From Pseudomonas shahriarae (GTDB lineage: Bacteria > Pseudomonadota > Gammaproteobacteria > Pseudomonadales > Pseudomonadaceae), in the NCBI RefSeq assembly GCF_014268455.2, contig NZ_CP077085.1, positions 5,683,001 through 5,747,000 of the forward strand: a stretch of 64,000 bases of DNA. The letters are read 5' to 3'. Shown piece after piece: positions 56,701-64,000 of this stretch; within the stretch, counting starts at the first letter, position 1; each line of letters starts with the position of its first letter. The notes beneath the pieces are model-generated. The model worked only from the letters and a program-made list of their open reading frames with translations. It was not told where the DNA came from and made no database searches. A program made the position numbers and the translations under genes.

Positions 56701-56775
56701 GCCGTTGAAGGTAAACGTCAGGACTTTATTACGGTCGATGCGGCCACCGTTGGACAGGCGATTGATCTGGCTCAT
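53758..56775 (-). CDS. soxA: Sarcosine oxidase alpha subunit
   Basis: 1005-aa largest subunit. It has an N-terminal 2Fe-2S-like fold, an NAD-binding disulfide-oxidoreductase part (VLIVGAGPAGLAAALAAARS region, about 173-192) and a C-terminal GcvT/aminomethyltransferase domain (about 600-990) that passes the methyl group to THF. The start overlaps the soxD end by 4 bases. The holoenzyme oxidises sarcosine to glycine, making 5,10-methylene-THF and H2O2. Confidence 0.96.
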   Translation of the reverse strand: MSQINRLSNGGRIDRNKVLTFTFNGQSYKGFEGDTLAAALLANGVDIIGRSFKYSRPRGIFAAGAEEPNAVLQIGATEATQIPNVRATQQALYQGLVATSTNGWPSVNNDMMGILGKVGGKLMPPGFYYKTFMYPQSFWMTYEKYIRKAAGLGRSPTENDPDTYDYMNRHCDVLIVGAGPAGLAAALAAARSGARVIIADEQEEFGGSLLDSRENLDGKPATEWVASVIAELKALPDVVLLPRATVNGYHDHNFLTIHERLTDHLGDRAPIGVVRQRIHRVRAKRVVLATGACERPLVYGNNDVPGNMLAGAVSTYVRRYGVAPGKKLLLSTNNDHAYRVALDWFDAGLTVVAVADARHNPRGALVEEARAKGIRILTGSAVIEARGSKHVTGARVAAIDVKAHKVTSPGEWLDCDLVASSGGYSPVVHLASHLGGKPTWREDILGFVPGEAPQKRVCVGGINGVYGLGDSLADGFEGGVRAASEAGFAPVEGTLPKALTRLEEPTLALFQVPHEKATARAPKQFVDLQNDVTAAAIELATREGFESVEHVKRYTALGFGTDQGKLGNVNGLAIAARSLNVTIPQMGTTMFRPNYTPVTFGAVAGRHCGHIFEPVRYTALQAWHVKNGAEFEDVGQWKRPWYFPRNGEDLHAAVKRECLAVRDSVGLLDASTLGKIDIQGPDAREFLNRIYSNAWTKLDVGKARYGLMCKEDGMVFDDGVTACLADNHFLMTTTTGGAARVLQWLEIYQQTEWPDLKVYFTSVTDHWATMTLSGPNSRKLLSEVTDIDLDKDGFPFMTWKEGLVGGVPARVFRISFTGELSYEVNVQADYAMGVLEQIVEAGKQYNLTPYGTETMHVLRAEKGFIIVGQDTDGSMTPDDLNMGWCVGRTKPFSWIGWRGMNREDCVREERKQLVGLKPIDPKVWLPEGAQLVFDPKQSIPMKMVGHVTSSYAHNSLGYSFAMAVVKGGLKRMGERVFSPQADGSVIEAEIVSSVFFDPKGERQNI

Positions 56776-57074
56776 ACCTTCTCTCCAGAAGCCTTGGCGG
56801 TGAATTGCGGCTGGGTACCGATCTTGTAGGTTTCAAGAATTTCGTAGGTCAGGGTGTCGCGGGTCGCGTTGAAGTACTGGCGGCAACCGGCGGCATGGAT
56901 CCACAGTTCGTGGTGCAGGCCACGGGGGTTATCGCGGAAGAACATGTAGTCGCCCCACTCTTCATCGGTGCAGGCATTCGGGTCCAGCGGGCGCGGGATA
57001 TGCGCTTGGCCGGAGGCATGGAATTCCTCTTCGGAGCGCAGTTCGCCACAGTGAGGACAGAAGATATGCAACAT
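56772..57074 (-). CDS. soxD: Sarcosine oxidase delta subunit
   Basis: 100-aa subunit with zinc ligands: CPHCGELRSEEEF at the start and a later H-x-A-GCRQYF block. It lies 15 bases after soxB and overlaps soxA by 4 bases. It binds between the alpha and beta parts. Confidence 0.95.
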   Translation of the reverse strand: MLHIFCPHCGELRSEEEFHASGQAHIPRPLDPNACTDEEWGDYMFFRDNPRGLHHELWIHAAGCRQYFNATRDTLTYEILETYKIGTQPQFTAKASGEKV

Positions 57075-57089
57075 AGGGAATTTCTCCTG

Positions 57090-58340
57090 TTAGTGGGCGA
57101 CGGCCGCAGCGCCGTGTTCGTCGATCAGCGCACCGTTGTGGAAACGGTCGATGGAGAAAGGTGCCGCCAGCGGGTGCATCTCACCCTTGGCCAGGCTCGC
57201 GGCAAACACGTTGCCTGAACCGGGGGTGGCCTTGAAGCCACCGGTGCCCCAGCCGCAGTTGAAAAACATGTTCGGTACCGGGGTCTTGGAGATGATCGGG
57301 CAGGCGTCCGGCGTGGTGTCGACGATGCCGCCCCACTGACGGTTCATGCGCACCCGCGACAGCACCGGGAACATCTCGACGATGGCCTGGATGGTGTGCT
57401 CGATCACCGGGTACGAGCCACGCTGGCCGTATCCGTTATAGCCGTCGATACCGGCGCCGATCACCAGGTCGCCCTTGTCGGACTGGCTGATGTACCCGTG
57501 CACGGCGTTGGACATGATCACGCTGTCGATAATCGGCTTGATCGGCTCCGACACCAACGCTTGCAGCGGGTGGGATTCAATAGGCAGGCGGAACCCGGCC
57601 AGCGAGGCCATATGCCCGGAGTTACCGGCTGTGACCACCCCGACGCGCTTGGCGCCGATAAAGCCCTTGTTGGTTTCCACGCCGATGCACACGCCGTTTT
57701 CCTTGCGAAAACCGATGACTTCGGTCTGCTGGATCAGGTCCACGCCCAAGGCATCGGCAGCACGGGCAAAGCCCCACGCCACAGCATCGTGACGGGCCAC
57801 GCCGCCGCGCCGTTGCACGGTGGCACCCAGTACCGGGTAGCGGGTGTTTTTCGAGCAATCGAGGTACGGAATCTCGTCCGCGACCTGCTTGGCATTCAGC
57901 AGCTCACCGTCCACACCGTTGAGGCGGTTGGCGCTCACGCGACGCTCGGAATCACGGATGTCCTGCAGGGTGTGGCACAGGTTGTAGACGCCACGCTGGG
58001 AGAACATCACGTTGTAGTTCAGGTCCTGGGACAAACCTTCCCAGAGCTTCATCGCATGCTCATAGAGATGCGCCGACTCGTCCCACAGGTAGTTGGAACG
58101 CACAATGGTGGTGTTGCGTGCGGTGTTACCGCCGCCCAGCCAACCTTTCTCGACCACGGCCACATTGGTGATGCCGTGTTCCTTGGCCAGGTAGTAAGCG
58201 GTGGCCAGACCATGCCCGCCGCCGCCGACGATGACCACGTCGTAGACCTTTTTCGGGGTCGGCGTGCGCCACATCTTCTGCCAGTTTTCGTGATGGCTGA
58301 GGGAGTGCTTGAAGAGGCCGAAGCCTGAGTAGCGTTGCAT
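57090..58340 (-). CDS. soxB: Sarcosine oxidase beta subunit
   Basis: 416-aa flavoprotein holding FAD ([17 protein letters not shown], about residues 32-48) and the covalent FMN; the sarcosine site is here. The ATG at 58340 gives the family-typical [14 protein letters not shown]. The longer frame to 58436 would run into glyA and is rejected. It starts 22 bases after the glyA stop, so glyA and sox form one unit. Confidence 0.96.
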   Translation of the reverse strand: MQRYSGFGLFKHSLSHHENWQKMWRTPTPKKVYDVVIVGGGGHGLATAYYLAKEHGITNVAVVEKGWLGGGNTARNTTIVRSNYLWDESAHLYEHAMKLWEGLSQDLNYNVMFSQRGVYNLCHTLQDIRDSERRVSANRLNGVDGELLNAKQVADEIPYLDCSKNTRYPVLGATVQRRGGVARHDAVAWGFARAADALGVDLIQQTEVIGFRKENGVCIGVETNKGFIGAKRVGVVTAGNSGHMASLAGFRLPIESHPLQALVSEPIKPIIDSVIMSNAVHGYISQSDKGDLVIGAGIDGYNGYGQRGSYPVIEHTIQAIVEMFPVLSRVRMNRQWGGIVDTTPDACPIISKTPVPNMFFNCGWGTGGFKATPGSGNVFAASLAKGEMHPLAAPFSIDRFHNGALIDEHGAAAVAH

Positions 58341-58362
58341 AGGCATTACTCCAAAACCGCGC

Positions 58363-59616
58363 TCAGCGATAAACCGGGAAATCAGCGCACAGCGCAGACA
58401 CGTGCTTGGCCACATTGGCCTCGACATCGGCGTCACCGAGGTTGTCGAGGATGTCGCAGATCCAGCCCGCCAGCTCCACGCATTGCGTCACCTTGAAACC
58501 ACGGGTGGTCACCGCCGGGGTACCGATGCGCAGGCCCGAAGTCACGAACGGCGACTGCGGGTCATTGGGCACGGCGTTCTTGTTGACGGTGATGTGGGCG
58601 CGACCGAGGGCGGCGTCTGCGTCCTTGCCGGTCAGGCCCTGGCGGATCAGGCTGACCAGGAACAGGTGGTTATCGGTGCCGCCGGACACTACATCGTAGC
58701 CGCGTTTGATAAACACGCTGGCCATGGCCTGGGCGTTGTCGATCACCTGCTGTTGATACGCTTTGAAGCCTGGCTCCATTGCCTCCTTGAAGCACACCGC
58801 CTTGCCCGCGATCACATGCATCAATGGGCCGCCCTGGGCGCCGGGGAATACAGCGGAGTTGAGTTTTTTCTCAATCTCTTCGTTGGACTTGGCCAGGATC
58901 AAGCCGCCACGCGGACCGCGCAAAGTTTTGTGGGTGGTGGTGGTGACCACATCGGCGTAAGGCAGCGGGTTCGGGTACAGACCCGCAGCCACCAGGCCGG
59001 CGACGTGAGCCATGTCAACGAACAGCAGCGCACCGACCTTGTCGGCGATGGCGCGAAAACGCGGGAAGTCCAGGGTCTTGGAATAGGCGGAGAAGCCGGC
59101 AACGATCATCTTCGGCTTGTGTTCCACGGCCAGGCGCTCGACTTCGTCGTAGTCGATCAGCCCGGTGTCGGTGTTGATGCCGTACTGCACCGCGTTGTAC
59201 AGCTTGCCCGACGACGACACCTTGGCGCCGTGGGTCAGGTGACCGCCGTGGGCCAGGCTCATGCCGAGGATGGTGTCACCGGCATTGATCAGCGCCAGGT
59301 ACACCGCACTGTTGGCGGACGAACCGGAGTGCGGCTGCACGTTGGCGTAATCGGCGCCGAACAGTTGCTTGGCGCGCTCGATGGCCAGGGCCTCGACTTT
59401 ATCCACATGCTCGCAGCCGCCGTAGTAGCGCTTGCCAGGGTAGCCTTCGGCGTATTTGTTGGTCAGGCCGCTGCCCTGGGCCTGCATCACACGCTTGCTG
59501 GTGTAGTTCTCCGACGCGATCAGCTCGATATGATCTTCCTGGCGCTGCTCCTCGGCATTCATGGCCGCCAGCAGTGCGTCGTCATATCCCTGGATCTGGT
59601 CTTGTTTGCTGAACAT
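58363..59616 (-). CDS. glyA: Serine hydroxymethyltransferase
   Basis: 417-aa PLP enzyme that makes serine from glycine and 5,10-methylene-THF. The PLP lysine lies in [16 protein letters not shown]. In this unit it uses both products of sarcosine oxidase. Pseudomonas carries more than one glyA; this copy is tied to sarcosine catabolism and I recall it is controlled by the sarcosine regulator SouR in P. aeruginosa. Confidence 0.97.
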   Translation of the reverse strand: MFSKQDQIQGYDDALLAAMNAEEQRQEDHIELIASENYTSKRVMQAQGSGLTNKYAEGYPGKRYYGGCEHVDKVEALAIERAKQLFGADYANVQPHSGSSANSAVYLALINAGDTILGMSLAHGGHLTHGAKVSSSGKLYNAVQYGINTDTGLIDYDEVERLAVEHKPKMIVAGFSAYSKTLDFPRFRAIADKVGALLFVDMAHVAGLVAAGLYPNPLPYADVVTTTTHKTLRGPRGGLILAKSNEEIEKKLNSAVFPGAQGGPLMHVIAGKAVCFKEAMEPGFKAYQQQVIDNAQAMASVFIKRGYDVVSGGTDNHLFLVSLIRQGLTGKDADAALGRAHITVNKNAVPNDPQSPFVTSGLRIGTPAVTTRGFKVTQCVELAGWICDILDNLGDADVEANVAKHVSALCADFPVYR

Positions 59617-59759
59617 CGCGTCTCTCCCAGCCTTTCGTATTGTTGAGGCCCGTGCAGGGCCCTTTGATGCGATGGTAGGGCTGGCGCAGGCAGGTCAAAT
59701 GCCTACGCACGCCACGCAAAGGTGCGTTTACGACATGGCCAGAACAACACCGAACAAAT

Positions 59760-59847
59760 GTGGGAGCGGGCTTGCTCGCGAATGCGGTGTGTCAGGCAGC
59801 ACATGCATTGGCTGGTCCACCGCATTCGCGAGCAAGCCCGCTCCCAC
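59760..59847. repeat. Perfect 30-base inverted REP doublet upstream of glyA
   Basis: Arms 59760-59789 and 59818-59847 are exact reverse complements. The left starts GTGGGAGCGGGCTTGCTCGC. It lies between the glyA start and the TraX-like stop. Confidence 0.95.
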
Positions 59848-59852
59848 AGGGG

Positions 59853-60581
59853 CTATGTGATGACCTTTCGAAGGAGTAGCAGCAGTAAGAAATGCGCGGG
59901 ATAAAGTGCATAAGCCCAGCGCCGCATGGCCGGGGGCGAGGCGCCTTGGGCATGGCGCAACAAGACCAATCCGGCCAATGGCGCAATCAGGCAGGTGGCC
60001 AACCCGAGCATCGCGACGAGATTGCCGCTATTGAGTAAGACCTGCCATTGATTGGCAGCTACACACACCAACCCCGGCAACACGCTGAAATACCAGGGGC
60101 GACTAAACACCAACAACATCGCCAGCGGCAGCAATACACCAAAAAAGCCGAACATCAGTTGCGCCGAGAACACAGCGCCGGCCAGCAGGGCAATCAGCGC
60201 CAATCCGCGGTCAAAAAGCGTCTTTTGCTGCCATCCTCGGGCAACCAGCAAACCCAGCGCCAGGGTCGGCAGCACATTCAATGTATCGGCATTGTCGATA
60301 AACAGCCGATACGGCACCTCGCTGATCACGCTGAACAGCAGCAGCCACCCCAGGTAACGCCATTGCCCGGTGACGGGTGCATCACGGACCCGCTGCAAAT
60401 TGGCCGCAATCGCCAGGCAAAACCACGGGAACGCCAGGCGCCCCGGCACGTACAGGCCATCGAGGCTTAAACCGACATAGCGCAAGTGGTCCAGCACCAT
60501 GCTCAATAGCGCCAGCCATTTGAGCAGGTCCAGCGCGCCATCGCGCTCGCGCTGTAAAGGAATCGTTTCAGTACCGTGCAT
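59853..60581 (-). CDS. TraX-family membrane protein
   Basis: 242-aa hydrophobic protein of the TraX/acyltransferase-like fold with about eight helices. It begins MHGTETIPLQRERDGALDLLKW, with the LLKWLALLSMVLDHLRYVG helix typical of TraX. The ATG at 60581 has GGGGA 6 bases before; longer frames cover ltaE in the other strand and are rejected. TraX acetylates pilin in F plasmids; the chromosomal role is not known. Confidence 0.85.
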   Translation of the reverse strand: MHGTETIPLQRERDGALDLLKWLALLSMVLDHLRYVGLSLDGLYVPGRLAFPWFCLAIAANLQRVRDAPVTGQWRYLGWLLLFSVISEVPYRLFIDNADTLNVLPTLALGLLVARGWQQKTLFDRGLALIALLAGAVFSAQLMFGFFGVLLPLAMLLVFSRPWYFSVLPGLVCVAANQWQVLLNSGNLVAMLGLATCLIAPLAGLVLLRHAQGASPPAMRRWAYALYPAHFLLLLLLRKVIT

Positions 60582-60671
60582 AATTCCCCAGAGACTTTGC
60601 ATTAACAGTGCGTGCGCGCGCCGGATATTCTTGGTTAAAGTGCGCACCAACATCGACCACAGGAACGGGCC

Positions 60672-61712
60672 ATGACCGACAAGAGCCAACAATTTGCCAG
60701 TGACAACTATTCCGGTATCTGCCCGGAAGCCTGGGCCGCCATGGAGCTCGCCAACCAGGGCCATCAACGCGCCTATGGCGATGATGAATGGACCCACCGC
60801 GCCGCCGACGGTTTCCGCAAACTGTTCGAAACCGACTGTGAAGTGTTCTTCGCCTTCAACGGAACAGCGGCCAACTCCCTGGCCCTGTCTTCCTTGTGCC
60901 AGAGCTACCATAGCGTGATTTGCTCGGAAACCGCCCACGTCGAGACCGACGAATGCGGCGCGCCGGAGTTTTTCTCCAACGGCTCCAAGCTGCTCACCGC
61001 GCGCACCGAAAACGGCAAGCTGACCCCCGAATCCATCCGCGAGATCGCCCTCAAGCGCCAGGACATCCACTACCCCAAGCCCCGCGTCGTGACCCTGACC
61101 CAGGCCACCGAAGTGGGCAGCGTGTACACCCCGGATGAAATCCGCGCCATCAGCGCCACCTGCAAGGAACTGGGGCTGAACCTGCACATGGACGGCGCAC
61201 GCTTCTCCAACGCCTGCGCCTTCCTCGGCTGCTCGCCTGCCGACCTGACCTGGAAAGCCGGTGTGGATGTGCTGTGTTTTGGCGGCACCAAAAACGGCAT
61301 GGCGGTGGGTGAAGCGATCCTGTTCTTCAACCACAAGCTGGCGGAAGACTTCGATTACCGCTGCAAACAGGCCGGCCAACTGGCGTCGAAAATGCGCTTC
61401 CTTTCCGCCCCTTGGGTCGGCCTGCTGGAAAACGACGCCTGGCTCAAACATGCACGCCACGCCAACCACTGCGCCCAGTTGCTCAGCAGCCTGGTAGCGG
61501 ATATTCCCGGCGTGGAATTGATGTTCCCGGTGCAGGCCAACGGCGTGTTCCTGCAACTCTCGGAACCGGCCATCGCGGCGCTGACGGCCAAGGGCTGGCG
61601 CTTCTACACCTTCATCGGCAAGGGCGGTGCGCGCTTCATGTGTGCGTGGGATACCGAGGAAGAACGGGTGCGTGAACTGGCAGCGGATATTCGTGAGGTG
61701 ATGGGCGCCTGA
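60672..61712 (+). CDS. ltaE: Low-specificity L-threonine aldolase
   Basis: 346-aa fold-type I PLP enzyme that splits L-threonine or allo-threonine to glycine and acetaldehyde. The PLP lysine is in VLCFGGTKNGMAVGE. AGGAA lies 10 bases before the ATG at 60672. It is close to glyA in P. putida too, as I remember, and fits glycine-serine exchange. Divergent to the TraX-like gene. Confidence 0.95.
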   Translation: MTDKSQQFASDNYSGICPEAWAAMELANQGHQRAYGDDEWTHRAADGFRKLFETDCEVFFAFNGTAANSLALSSLCQSYHSVICSETAHVETDECGAPEFFSNGSKLLTARTENGKLTPESIREIALKRQDIHYPKPRVVTLTQATEVGSVYTPDEIRAISATCKELGLNLHMDGARFSNACAFLGCSPADLTWKAGVDVLCFGGTKNGMAVGEAILFFNHKLAEDFDYRCKQAGQLASKMRFLSAPWVGLLENDAWLKHARHANHCAQLLSSLVADIPGVELMFPVQANGVFLQLSEPAIAALTAKGWRFYTFIGKGGARFMCAWDTEEERVRELAADIREVMGA

Positions 61713-61913
61713 TCTCATGCGGCTTGCCGGTGTGGGCCTGATACTGGCGGAATGCCGAGACTATTTTTTGATATTTCTGACAGCACCCAGCCTGCTCTTC
61801 ATGGGCTAGCCTCCTGGAACCCGCAAGGAAAGGCCACTGCAAAGGCCACCTTGCGGGCCACACTGCCTGCCGAACTATCGGCCGGAAACGGAAATCCAGC
61901 AGAGGACTGCACC

Positions 61914-62114
61914 ATGGAAAATCAAACCTTCGGCAACATCCTGCAAAGCGATACCCAACTCTCGACCACCCTCGTCGGCTGGGATGAATTCCGCAAACTG
62001 GCGAAGGTCGGTGACATCATCCAGGAACCTGGCCAGACCTTGAGAATCACCGAAAAAGTCTTCGAACCGACAGCTTCAGGCGAGCAATTCGCGATTCATA
62101 TCTACGCCCGCTAA
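61914..62114 (+). CDS. Small conserved-looking protein, unknown
   Basis: 66-aa protein MENQTFGNILQSD... with a mixed strand-helix pattern and a charged middle (WDEFRKLAKVGDIIQ). No motif is recognised. AGAGGA lies 6 bases before the ATG at 61914. Its stop is followed after 6 bases by the REP that flanks the RAYT gene. Confidence 0.65.
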   Translation: MENQTFGNILQSDTQLSTTLVGWDEFRKLAKVGDIIQEPGQTLRITEKVFEPTASGEQFAIHIYAR

Positions 62115-62120
62115 CTTCCT

Positions 62121-62172
62121 GATCGTTCCCACGCTCTGCGTGGGAACGCCTCCCAGGACGCTCTGCGTCCCC
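62121..62172. repeat. RAYT-linked REP pair, left side
   Basis: CGTTCCCACGCTCTGCGTGG and its continuation form one palindrome, followed by GGACGCTCTGCGTCC, a second smaller one. Confidence 0.88.
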
Positions 62173-62186
62173 TCAAGGATGAGCCT

Positions 62187-62720
62187 ATGGGTAGAAGCCG
62201 CTACGTCATCACCGAACCCGAAAAACCACACTTCCTGACATGTACCGTCATGGAGTGGCTACCACTGTTCACCCGTGACTACCTCGTCAGTCATCTTCTG
62301 GATTGTTGGCGATATCAACAAAACCACCACGCCCTCAACCTTTATGGCTACGTCGTCCTGGAAAACCACCTGCACTTCGTCGCTCAGGCGCCTGACCTGA
62401 GCAAATGCGTCAGCCAATTCAAATCCTTCACCGCTCGAACCATCATCGATGACCTGCACAGCAAAGGCGCTGAACGGGTATTACAACGTCTGCGCTTTTG
62501 CAGACGTGCACACAAGGTAGATCGGGTGTATCAACTCTGGCAGGAAGGCTCACATGCCGAGCTGGTATACAGCGAGGCGGTGATGCGCCAGAAGCTTGAT
62601 TACATCCACCACAACCCAGTGAAGCGGGGTTATGTGGACCTTGCTGAACACTGGAGGTACTCCAGTGCTCGCAACTATTTGGGCATGGAGGGGTTGATCG
62701 ACATCCAGCGCTGGTCTTGA
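62187..62720 (+). CDS. REP-associated tyrosine transposase (RAYT)
   Basis: 177-aa Y1 HUH-type nuclease. The HUH metal motif is ENHLHFV (about residues 59-65), and a candidate nucleophile Tyr lies in KLDYIHHNPVKRGYV (about 138-152), with the family ending WRYSSARNYLG. The gene is framed by REP palindromes of one shared family on both sides, as expected for the enzyme that moves them. Length is close to typical; no damage seen. Confidence 0.93.
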   Translation: MGRSRYVITEPEKPHFLTCTVMEWLPLFTRDYLVSHLLDCWRYQQNHHALNLYGYVVLENHLHFVAQAPDLSKCVSQFKSFTARTIIDDLHSKGAERVLQRLRFCRRAHKVDRVYQLWQEGSHAELVYSEAVMRQKLDYIHHNPVKRGYVDLAEHWRYSSARNYLGMEGLIDIQRWS

Positions 62721-62721
62721 A

Positions 62722-62833
62722 GATCGTTCCCACGCTCTGCGTGGGAACGCAGCCTGTGACGCTACGCGTCACATCGCACACAAGGGACGCGGAGCGTCCC
62801 GGGAGGCATTCCCACGCGGAGCGTGGGAACGAT
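62722..62833. repeat. RAYT-linked REP cluster, right side
   Basis: Four palindromes in a row: CGTTCCCACGCTCTGCGTGG type, GTGACGCTACGCGTCAC, GGGACGCGGAGCGTCCC, and an inverted CCCACGCGGAGCGTGGGAA copy. The first is identical over 25 bases to the left-side copy. Confidence 0.88.
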
Positions 62834-62845
62834 CAGGGGGGGGTA

Positions 62846-63946
62846 TTAGAACTCGATCCGCACATCACCCTTCGGCACGCTGCAGCACGACAGGATGTAG
62901 CCTTCGGCTTCGTCTTCCTCGGTAATCCCGCCGTTGTGCTCCATCTCCACTTCCCCACCCAGTTTCATCACCTTGCATGTGCCGCATATGCCCATGCCGC
63001 AGGCCTTGGGAATCAGCAGGCCCAGCTTGGCAGCTGCCGCATGCACGGTTTCCCCGGGTGCCACACGAATGCTTTTGCCTGACGAGATAAATTCCACCTG
63101 GTGCAGATCCGCCAGGTCGATTTCCGGCGCATCGGCGGCCTGTTCGGCTTGTTCCACAGCATCGGCCCGCGCCTCCGGTGGCGTGGCGCCGAAGGATTCC
63201 TCGTGGTAACGGCTCATGTCGAAGCCATTGGCTTCCAGCAGGCGCTTGACCGCGTTCATATAGGGCGTAGGGCCGCAGCAGAACACTTCGCGCTCAAGGA
63301 AGTCCGGCACCATCAGTTCGAGCATTTTCTGGTTGAGGTAACCCCGATAACCGGCCCACGGCTCGCCCAGGCCATGTTTCTCACAGATCAGGTGCAGGCT
63401 GAAGTTGTCGATGCGCGACGCCATATGCTCCAGCTCGCGGTGGTAGATGATGTCTTTCGGCGAGCGGGCACTGTGCACAAACACCATGTCGACATTGGCG
63501 TTGGTGTCGTAATACCAGCGCGCCATGGACATCACCGGTGTGATACCCACGCCGCCGCTGAGGTACAGCACCTTGGGGTTGCTGAAGTCGATGGCATTGA
63601 ACAGCCCGACCGGCCCGTGTACCGCCAGCTCCTGGCCTTCGTGCAGGGTGTCGTGCAACCAGTTGGAGACCTTGCCACCCGGCACGCGCTTGATCGTCAC
63701 CGAGAAGCTGTAGGGCACCGATGGCGAGCTGGAAATGGTGTACGAGCGCATGATCGGCTGGCCGTCGATCTCCAGTTCCAGGGTGACGAACTGCCCCGGC
63801 TTGAAAAAGAACAGGATCGGCTGGTCGGCCATAAAGCAGAAGGTGCGCACATCCCAGGTTTCCTGGATGACTTTGACGCAACGGACGATGTGCCGACCAT
63901 TGGCCCAGGTCTGGGTGGTGACAGGATTCAGGAAGCTGTTGGACAT
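62846..63946 (-). CDS. gbcB: Glycine betaine monooxygenase reductase
   Basis: 366-aa electron-transfer protein for GbcA, which demethylates glycine betaine to dimethylglycine. Domains: an FAD part (MRSYTISSSPS), an NAD part (LYLSGGVGITPVMSM) and a C-terminal plant-type 2Fe-2S domain (CGMGICGTC plus a fourth Cys in LSCCS). The ATG at 63946 has GGAG 8 bases before; GTG 63958 is an alternative. The partner gbcA is expected to lie divergently just beyond the window end. Confidence 0.95.
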   Translation of the reverse strand: MSNSFLNPVTTQTWANGRHIVRCVKVIQETWDVRTFCFMADQPILFFFKPGQFVTLELEIDGQPIMRSYTISSSPSVPYSFSVTIKRVPGGKVSNWLHDTLHEGQELAVHGPVGLFNAIDFSNPKVLYLSGGVGITPVMSMARWYYDTNANVDMVFVHSARSPKDIIYHRELEHMASRIDNFSLHLICEKHGLGEPWAGYRGYLNQKMLELMVPDFLEREVFCCGPTPYMNAVKRLLEANGFDMSRYHEESFGATPPEARADAVEQAEQAADAPEIDLADLHQVEFISSGKSIRVAPGETVHAAAAKLGLLIPKACGMGICGTCKVMKLGGEVEMEHNGGITEEDEAEGYILSCCSVPKGDVRIEF

Positions 63947-64000
63947 GCTGTTCTCCACGGCCGTAGTTCGGCTTGATGCTGGCGATTCTGCGTAACGCCG
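63947..64000. promoter_or_regulatory. Start of the gbcB upstream region
   Basis: 54 bases to the window edge. A GbdR site may lie further out, but nothing can be claimed from this fragment. Confidence 0.2.

Noticed and set aside
53917..56829. 970-codon open frame antisense to soxA and soxD
   Set aside because: It mirrors two clear sarcosine oxidase genes in GC-rich DNA, has no domain I recognise and is rich in His, Gln and Arg as expected of a shadow frame.
60582..61718. N-terminal extension of the TraX-like gene to 621 residues
   Set aside because: The extra part is antisense to ltaE; the ATG at 60581 has a ribosome site and a normal TraX start.
61752..61913. 54-residue leader in frame with the 66-aa unknown protein
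   Set aside because: No ribosome site at 61752, and the leader looks random; AGAGGA favours 61914.

Overview
The window is a chromosomal segment of a Pseudomonas, most likely of the P. fluorescens group. The basis is high-GC coding, a gene order I remember from P. putida (davBA - pqqFABCDE - class III aminotransferase - LysR - acyl-CoA dehydrogenases with a GGDEF gene - bioBFHCD - comF - glcB - fecIR-type receptor - sarcosine oxidase - glyA - gbcB), and many Pseudomonas-type REP palindromes. Almost all of it is core-like chromosome. The clearly accessory items are a toxin-antitoxin pair, one intact IS3-family element, an unrecognised beta-rich protein gene beside it, and a REP-associated tyrosine transposase (RAYT).

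Layout. 1-2400: end of lysine monooxygenase davB, then davA (lysine to 5-aminovalerate). 2451-8221: pqqFABCDE, with an attenuator-like terminator between pqqA and pqqB. 8226-11793: a Pmp3-type peptide, a RelE/XRE toxin-antitoxin module, an aminotransferase and a divergent LysR regulator. 12021-19110: three paralogous FadE-type acyl-CoA dehydrogenases on the minus strand with a diguanylate cyclase between two of them, and PsrA-like palindromes upstream of the first. 19488-24409: a flagellar-rod-like orphan and the biotin operon bioBFHCD, with a BirA-like operator over the bioB promoter. 24502-28952: comF, a ModE-like regulator, an SrkA kinase, rarD and a gcvR-like gene. 29473-33413: glcB, the IS3 element and the orphan. 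33544-36864: a receiver-only regulator, a cNMP/CBS/DUF294 protein and a DnaQ-like exonuclease. 37069-42586: iron cell-surface signalling (ECF sigma, FecR, TonB receptor, PepSY protein, small membrane protein). 42943-48883: GST, creBCD, a retropepsin-like protein and an acyltransferase. 48925-50522: small or secreted unknowns and an anti-sigma-like fragment. 50595-63946: one-carbon and glycine-betaine catabolism (fdhA, purU, soxGADB, glyA, ltaE, gbcB), interrupted by traX-like, RAYT and REP sequences.

How the genes work together. The right 13 kb forms a route from glycine betaine to serine: GbcB is the reductase of the betaine monooxygenase, sarcosine oxidase SoxBDAG gives glycine plus a C1 unit, GlyA joins glycine and C1 into serine, PurU releases formate from formyl-THF and FdhA oxidises formaldehyde. 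The left 11 kb holds PQQ synthesis for periplasmic quinoprotein dehydrogenases, next to lysine catabolism.

No CRISPR array, rRNA or tRNA gene was seen. I found no clearly new multi-gene system. The best leads are non-coding or small: a second in-frame, well-spaced start for PqqA; the BirA-like operator shared by bioB and comF; the paired PsrA-like sites; a DnaA-box cluster between rarD and gcvR; the tandem array that duplicated the end of a small gene; and the two small unknown proteins at 33027-33413 and 48925-49170.
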